In this document: positions 60,936 to 64,000 of the stretch, in pieces
Numbering within the stretch: the first letter of the stretch is position 1
How the letters are laid out: the number at the start of each line of letters is the position of its first letter
Assembly (NCBI RefSeq): GCF_002161175.1
Contig: NZ_NFMA01000002.1
Span: forward strand, 62,001 to 126,000
DNA: 64,000 nt
Origin: Flavonifractor sp. An100
GTDB lineage: Bacteria > Bacillota > Clostridia > Oscillospirales > Oscillospiraceae
Direction of reading: 5' to 3'
Program-made: the position numbers and the translations under genes
Notes under the pieces: model-generated
The model's database searches: none
The model's input: the letters and a program-made list of their open reading frames with translations, nothing else
Told to the model about the DNA's origin: nothing

Positions 60936-60964
60936 TTGACTTTTTTGCTCAGAGGTACTATACT
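60936..60964 (+). promoter_or_regulatory. Sigma-A promoter of the SLH repeat protein
   Basis: TTGACT (60936-60941), 17-base spacer, TATACT (60959-60964); start near 60971, leaving a leader of about 110 bases in which no known riboswitch was recognised. Confidence 0.85.
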
Positions 60965-61083
60965 AACAGATAAGAATCACAGCACTATGAACGAATCTGC
61001 GTGCAAGCCAAATGAGTTGAGAAAAGAAGGCTGGGAAAGACGGCTAGAAATAGCGGTCCATACACACAAGGAGGAGCGAGAGA

Positions 61084-63852
61084 ATGAAAAAAACGTTGCG
61101 AAATGTTGCGGCATTGGCACTGGGTGCCGGTATGCTCGTAATGAATGTAGCGGCGGCCAGTACGGTCTTTGCAGATGTTCCCCGCAGTCACTGGGCGTAT
61201 CAGCATGTTACCCGGGCTGCAGAGGAGGGGTTAGTCTCCGGCATGGGGAATGGCGTATATGGAGTCGATAATAAACTCTCCAATGCGGAATTTTCTGCCA
61301 TGATTTGTGGGCTGTTTTATTCCAATGAGGTAAAGGAACAGGGATCTTCTGGTGATTGGTGGAGGCCCTATCTAGAGGCAGCCTATCAGCGGGGAGCTTT
61401 GAGTGGTACAACTGCTGGGGCAGAGCGTGGCAAACAGCAAAAGTGGACAAGCTCTGTGGCAAATGCCCAGATAAACCGGTATGATATGGCCCAAATCATC
61501 ATGAACATCTCCGATGACCAGGACTGGGAGGCACCCACTCTAAACGAGATGGCCATTGCGGTGACCCAGATTGCAGACTGGAAAAATATTCCGGCCAAAT
61601 ATCAAACTGCGGTGACAGTGGCCTATGCAAAGGGCTACCTGGGCGGTATGGATGACAAAGGAACCTTCATGGGTGACAGCAGCATGACCAGAGGCCAGGC
61701 GGCGGTGGTGCTGTGCAATCTGTTAGATGCGAAAAACGAAGTGGATGCGCCTGTCTACACCAATACCACAAAATTGGTCAATGGGAAAACGCCCACCCGG
61801 GAGAACGTCTATAACGCACTGCTGGATCTGAAGGACGAGTTTGGCCAGAATGATACCTGGGATACCAGCCGGGAGTATACTTCTGAGGAACTGGGGTCTG
61901 GAGAAGGTAGCCAGGGCTTTGCCTATATGCTCAGCGACCGGGTGTTTGGAGCGATGGAGGCGACCAAGCAGTCGGATATTGACCGGATGAAGCCGGGCGA
62001 TGTGGTATACCTGCGCGATGAGCAGGCATATGCGGTAGTGCTTACCGTAGATGGGAATGACTTCACCTATGTTACCTGCAATTCAAAGGGCGTCATTACC
62101 TGGCGCGGAAGCGGTTACCTGGATGAATTGACCAGCCGGGATACCATCTACACCCGCTATACTGCTGCGGTCACCGATGAGTTGGCCAATGGGGACAGCA
62201 TTACCGAGCGGAACGTGAAGAGCGCTCTGGCTGACCTGGAGGACGATTATTCCGACGGCGACGTGTGGAATATGGACTGGAAATACCGCTCCAATGTGAT
62301 GGGCAGCCTATATGGCAGCGAGGCATTTGTCTGGACCATCAGCGATGAGGTGTTTGGGGAGCTGGAAGTGACGGAGCATCGCAAGGCGGAGGATTTACGG
62401 CCGGGCGACGTGGTCCACTTAGATGATTATGATGAGTATGTGGTGGTTCTCGATGTGGAGGACGACGCCTTTACCTATCTGGGAGTAACCAGCAAGGGAA
62501 GCATCTACTGGGACGGCTATGAGAAGCTGGACGGTCTGGACCGGGACGATACCATCTATACCCGTTATCCCGAGGATAGCAGTTCTTCTTCCTCCAGTGG
62601 GGATGAGGAACTGACCAATGGGAAATCAGTGACGGAAAAGAATGTAATGGCCCTGCTGGAGGATCTGATGGAGGACTATGAGCAGGGAGACGAGTGGGAT
62701 GAGCGCTATACTTCCCGCGTGCTGGGAACAGCCAGTGGCAGTGAGGGCTTTGTTTACCTTATCAGCGATGAGATTTTTGGCAACCTGGACGTGGACGAAC
62801 TCACCCGTACCTCTCAGCTACAGGCTGGGGACCTGATCGATTATAGCTATGAAGGGGATTATGTCATCGTAGTAAAAGTGGATGATGAGACTGGGCGGTT
62901 TGTTTACGCTGGAGTGAATGACAAGGGAAAGATTTACTGGAATTACAGCGCTCCGGTTGATGGCCTTTCCAGTAAGGACACTATTTATACCCGGTATCCT
63001 GATTACACATCCTCTTCAGATAAGGATGAGGATGACGACACGCTGACCAATGGTAAAAGTGTGACAGAGAAGAATGTGGCGTCTTTGTTGGAGGACCTAA
63101 TGGAGGACTATGAGCAGGGAGACGAGTGGGATGTGGATGAGCGGTATAGCTCCGATGTCCTTGGCTCTGCCCGTGGAAGTGAAGCCTTTGTTTACTTCAT
63201 CAGCGACGAGGTATTTGGGGATCTGGACGTGGATGACCATGACGATCCCTCGGAGCTGCGCATAGGTGATATCATTGACTACGACTACGAAGAGGAATAT
63301 GTGCTGGTCGTGGACATCGATGGAGATGAGTTCACTTACGCAGGGATTTCGTCTAGTGGAAAAATTTACTGGAATCGGTATGGGTATCTGGATGAACTTG
63401 GTCGGTATGACACGATCTATACCCGTTATCCGGGCAGCAGTTCCTCCAATCGGGATGAGGATACTCTGACCAATGGGAAGGACGCGACCGAGCGGAATGT
63501 GGCCAATTTGCTGTCTGACCTGCGGGACGATTATCAAACAGGCGATGAGTGGACTGATCGTTACAGCTCGGATGTGTTGGGAACCGGCCGTGGCAGCCAG
63601 GCATTTGTATATTTTCTAAGTGATGAGATCTTTGGTGATTTGGATGTGTGGGAGCACAGCCGTCCAACCAACGCTATGGTAGGTGACGTCATTTATCTGA
63701 GCAAGTTTGACGAATACGCTATGGTGGTAGATCTGGACGAAGATGGCCTGACCTACGCTGGAGTGGACAACGACGATGAAATCTTCTGGAATGCCTACAT
63801 CTCCTTTAACAATTTAAGTAGTAAGGATACCGTTTATACTCGTTATCCCTGA
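61084..63852 (+). CDS. SLH-domain surface protein with five tandem peptidase-like repeats
   Basis: A 922-residue envelope protein. Signal peptide (residues 1-30), two or three SLH domains (DVPRSHWAYQHVTRAAEEG, then AAYQRGALSG and AVTVAYAKGYLGGM) up to residue ~220, then five repeats of ~135-145 residues starting at about 61774, 62182, 62611, 63043 and 63466. Each repeat runs L-x-NG-K-x-x-T-E-x-N-V ... GS-E/Q-G/A-F-V-Y ... SDE-I/V-FG ... GD-x-I-x-Y ... VVxVDxxxFTYAGV ... IYW ... DTIYTRYP. Acidic Ser/Asp linkers join them. The repeat outline resembles CHAP/NlpC-type peptidases but lacks Cys and His. AAGGAGG precedes the start. Confidence 0.85.
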   Translation: MKKTLRNVAALALGAGMLVMNVAAASTVFADVPRSHWAYQHVTRAAEEGLVSGMGNGVYGVDNKLSNAEFSAMICGLFYSNEVKEQGSSGDWWRPYLEAAYQRGALSGTTAGAERGKQQKWTSSVANAQINRYDMAQIIMNISDDQDWEAPTLNEMAIAVTQIADWKNIPAKYQTAVTVAYAKGYLGGMDDKGTFMGDSSMTRGQAAVVLCNLLDAKNEVDAPVYTNTTKLVNGKTPTRENVYNALLDLKDEFGQNDTWDTSREYTSEELGSGEGSQGFAYMLSDRVFGAMEATKQSDIDRMKPGDVVYLRDEQAYAVVLTVDGNDFTYVTCNSKGVITWRGSGYLDELTSRDTIYTRYTAAVTDELANGDSITERNVKSALADLEDDYSDGDVWNMDWKYRSNVMGSLYGSEAFVWTISDEVFGELEVTEHRKAEDLRPGDVVHLDDYDEYVVVLDVEDDAFTYLGVTSKGSIYWDGYEKLDGLDRDDTIYTRYPEDSSSSSSSGDEELTNGKSVTEKNVMALLEDLMEDYEQGDEWDERYTSRVLGTASGSEGFVYLISDEIFGNLDVDELTRTSQLQAGDLIDYSYEGDYVIVVKVDDETGRFVYAGVNDKGKIYWNYSAPVDGLSSKDTIYTRYPDYTSSSDKDEDDDTLTNGKSVTEKNVASLLEDLMEDYEQGDEWDVDERYSSDVLGSARGSEAFVYFISDEVFGDLDVDDHDDPSELRIGDIIDYDYEEEYVLVVDIDGDEFTYAGISSSGKIYWNRYGYLDELGRYDTIYTRYPGSSSSNRDEDTLTNGKDATERNVANLLSDLRDDYQTGDEWTDRYSSDVLGTGRGSQAFVYFLSDEIFGDLDVWEHSRPTNAMVGDVIYLSKFDEYAMVVDLDEDGLTYAGVDNDDEIFWNAYISFNNLSSKDTVYTRYP

Positions 63853-63865
63853 TCGGATTAGTTAA

Positions 63866-63907
63866 GAAAACCGCTGGCGGACATTGTGTCCGCCAGCGGT
63901 TTTTTTA
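63866..63907 (+). terminator. Terminator of the SLH repeat protein
   Basis: AAAACCGCTGGCGGACA / TGTCCGCCAGCGGTTTT stem with short loop, then T run. Confidence 0.92.
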
Positions 63908-63958
63908 CATATCCCGCACATGCCTGACATAACTTTAGTCAGGAAGGGAGGTGGGGAC

Positions 63959-64000
63959 GTGAAAGAACATGTGCAGTTAGAAGATCAAAATCAGGAAGCT
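63959..64000 (+). CDS. Start of a gene running out of the window
   Basis: GTG 63959 preceded by GGGAGGTGGGG, with fourteen open codons (KEHVQLEDQNQEA after the start). Too short to identify. Confidence 0.5.
   Translation, partial: MKEHVQLEDQNQEA

Noticed and set aside
60971-61083. Leader of the SLH repeat protein considered as a second c-di-GMP riboswitch
   Set aside because: The GGCAAACC and ACGCAAAGCC cores are absent; only weak GCC/GGC pairing is seen.

Overview
The window reads as a chromosomal segment of a GC-rich, spore-forming, low-to-mid complexity gut Firmicute of the Oscillospiraceae type (Flavonifractor / Pseudoflavonifractor / Intestinimonas-like). This is an inference from gene content: era-yqzL-recO order, rpmF next to a YceD/DUF177 gene, yaaL-bofA sporulation genes, SLH-domain envelope proteins, an alr-mazF neighbourhood, a two-gene SUF system and strong use of GCC/CTG codons. 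No rRNA, tRNA, CRISPR array or insertion sequence was seen.

Layout. 1-6200: housekeeping genes (era end, yqzL, recO, rpmF, yceD, an RluA-type pseudouridine synthase), then a self-contained membrane protein / XRE regulator / exported protein operon with two palindromes around its promoter. 6249-10640: potABCD polyamine transporter with a structured leader. 10790-17060: a decaying sugar or polyol catabolism island, with a frameshifted MFS gene, an AraC regulator, three different truncated zinc dehydrogenase remnants, a truncated PH-like gene, an intact split transketolase and an MFS gene cut off by a dehydrogenase fragment. 17130-17410: a gene-free stretch with strong RNA secondary structure and its own terminator, a candidate small RNA. 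17414-31800: LTA-synthase-like sulfatase, cstA, membrane proteins, sufCB, nnr, a lipoprotein, alr, mazF. 31794-37075: rhomboid, serA, serC, a MerR-RDD membrane regulator with a MerR-type promoter, bofA and yaaL with a sigma-E-like promoter. 37100-44100: SLH protein, bioY, an ECF sigma factor with an RsgI-like anti-sigma factor, a MATE exporter.

43025-54550 is the most interesting part: a class B sortase, a very large vWA plus nine-repeat Cna-B adhesin (split by one frameshift) preceded by a clear class I cyclic-di-GMP riboswitch, an orphan small protein, and a compact type IV pilus-like operon (pilC, four pseudopilin-like proteins, pilT). Together they look like a surface attachment module under second-messenger control. 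54667-64000: transglutaminase lipoprotein, BTAD regulator, butanol-type dehydrogenase, glpK, a short collagen-like protein with a possible sigma-K promoter, and an SLH protein with five tandem repeats that resemble inactivated cysteine-peptidase domains.

Starts given here were chosen by ribosome binding site and family start where these disagreed with the longest open frame. All family names come from reading the translated sequence; no database search was run.
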